This document shows positions 6,565 through 6,583 of a stretch of DNA of 6,583 nt, in pieces (the stretch's first letter is position 1; the number at the start of each line of letters is the position of its first letter). Under the pieces are notes generated by a model. It searched no databases. It saw only the letters and a program-made list of their open reading frames with translations, and was not told where the DNA came from. A program made the translations under genes and the position numbers. The DNA comes from Chloroflexota bacterium (GTDB lineage Bacteria > Chloroflexota > Anaerolineae > Aggregatilineales > Phototrophicaceae), in the NCBI GenBank assembly GCA_023392115.1, contig JAEVZT010000228.1:1-6583 (forward strand), in the 5' to 3' direction.

Positions 6565-6583
6565 GATAATGTGGATAACCCTT

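Overview
The window carries five protein-coding genes and no RNA gene, insertion sequence or CRISPR array that I can see. It reads as a chromosomal housekeeping segment of a GC-rich bacterium. An hrcA-grpE-dnaK order, a cyanobacterial/Gram-negative-type insert in the DnaK ATPase domain and a soluble histidine kinase with many GAF domains together suggest Chloroflexota (Anaerolineae-like). That placement is inference from protein style only and was not tested by any search.

Layout. Positions 1-3104, minus strand: a protein-folding and heat-shock locus transcribed right to left as hrcA (2025-3104), grpE (1316-1897) and dnaK (1-1285; its 3' third lies beyond the left edge). HrcA is the repressor, DnaK the Hsp70 ATPase, and GrpE its nucleotide-exchange factor. 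hrcA and grpE are separated by 127 bp holding a probable separate promoter and a 27-bp inverted repeat placed where a heat-shock operator would sit. The repeat does not have the classical CIRCE sequence. grpE and dnaK are only 30 bp apart and surely co-transcribed.

Positions 3105-3206: a 102-bp divergent control region with back-to-back promoter candidates for hrcA (minus) and trxA (plus). Positions 3207-3536, plus strand: thioredoxin with a WCTPC active site, ended by an intrinsic terminator at about 3560-3585.

Positions 3585-6437, minus strand: a 950-residue soluble sensor histidine kinase, GAF x4-HisKA-HATPase_c, with no membrane segment, no cysteine and no response regulator in view. It converges on trxA; its stop codon abuts the trxA terminator. 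Positions 6438-6583 are non-coding. They hold a perfect GTACA-N5-TGTAC palindrome upstream of the kinase and, at the right edge, a strong extended -10 pointing rightward to a gene outside the window.

How they work together: hrcA, grpE and dnaK form one functional unit (regulated chaperone supply). Thioredoxin is a thematically related protein-homeostasis neighbour with its own transcription unit. The kinase looks functionally independent. I found no clearly new multi-gene system; the most interesting items are the non-CIRCE inverted repeat before grpE and the cysteine-free four-GAF kinase.
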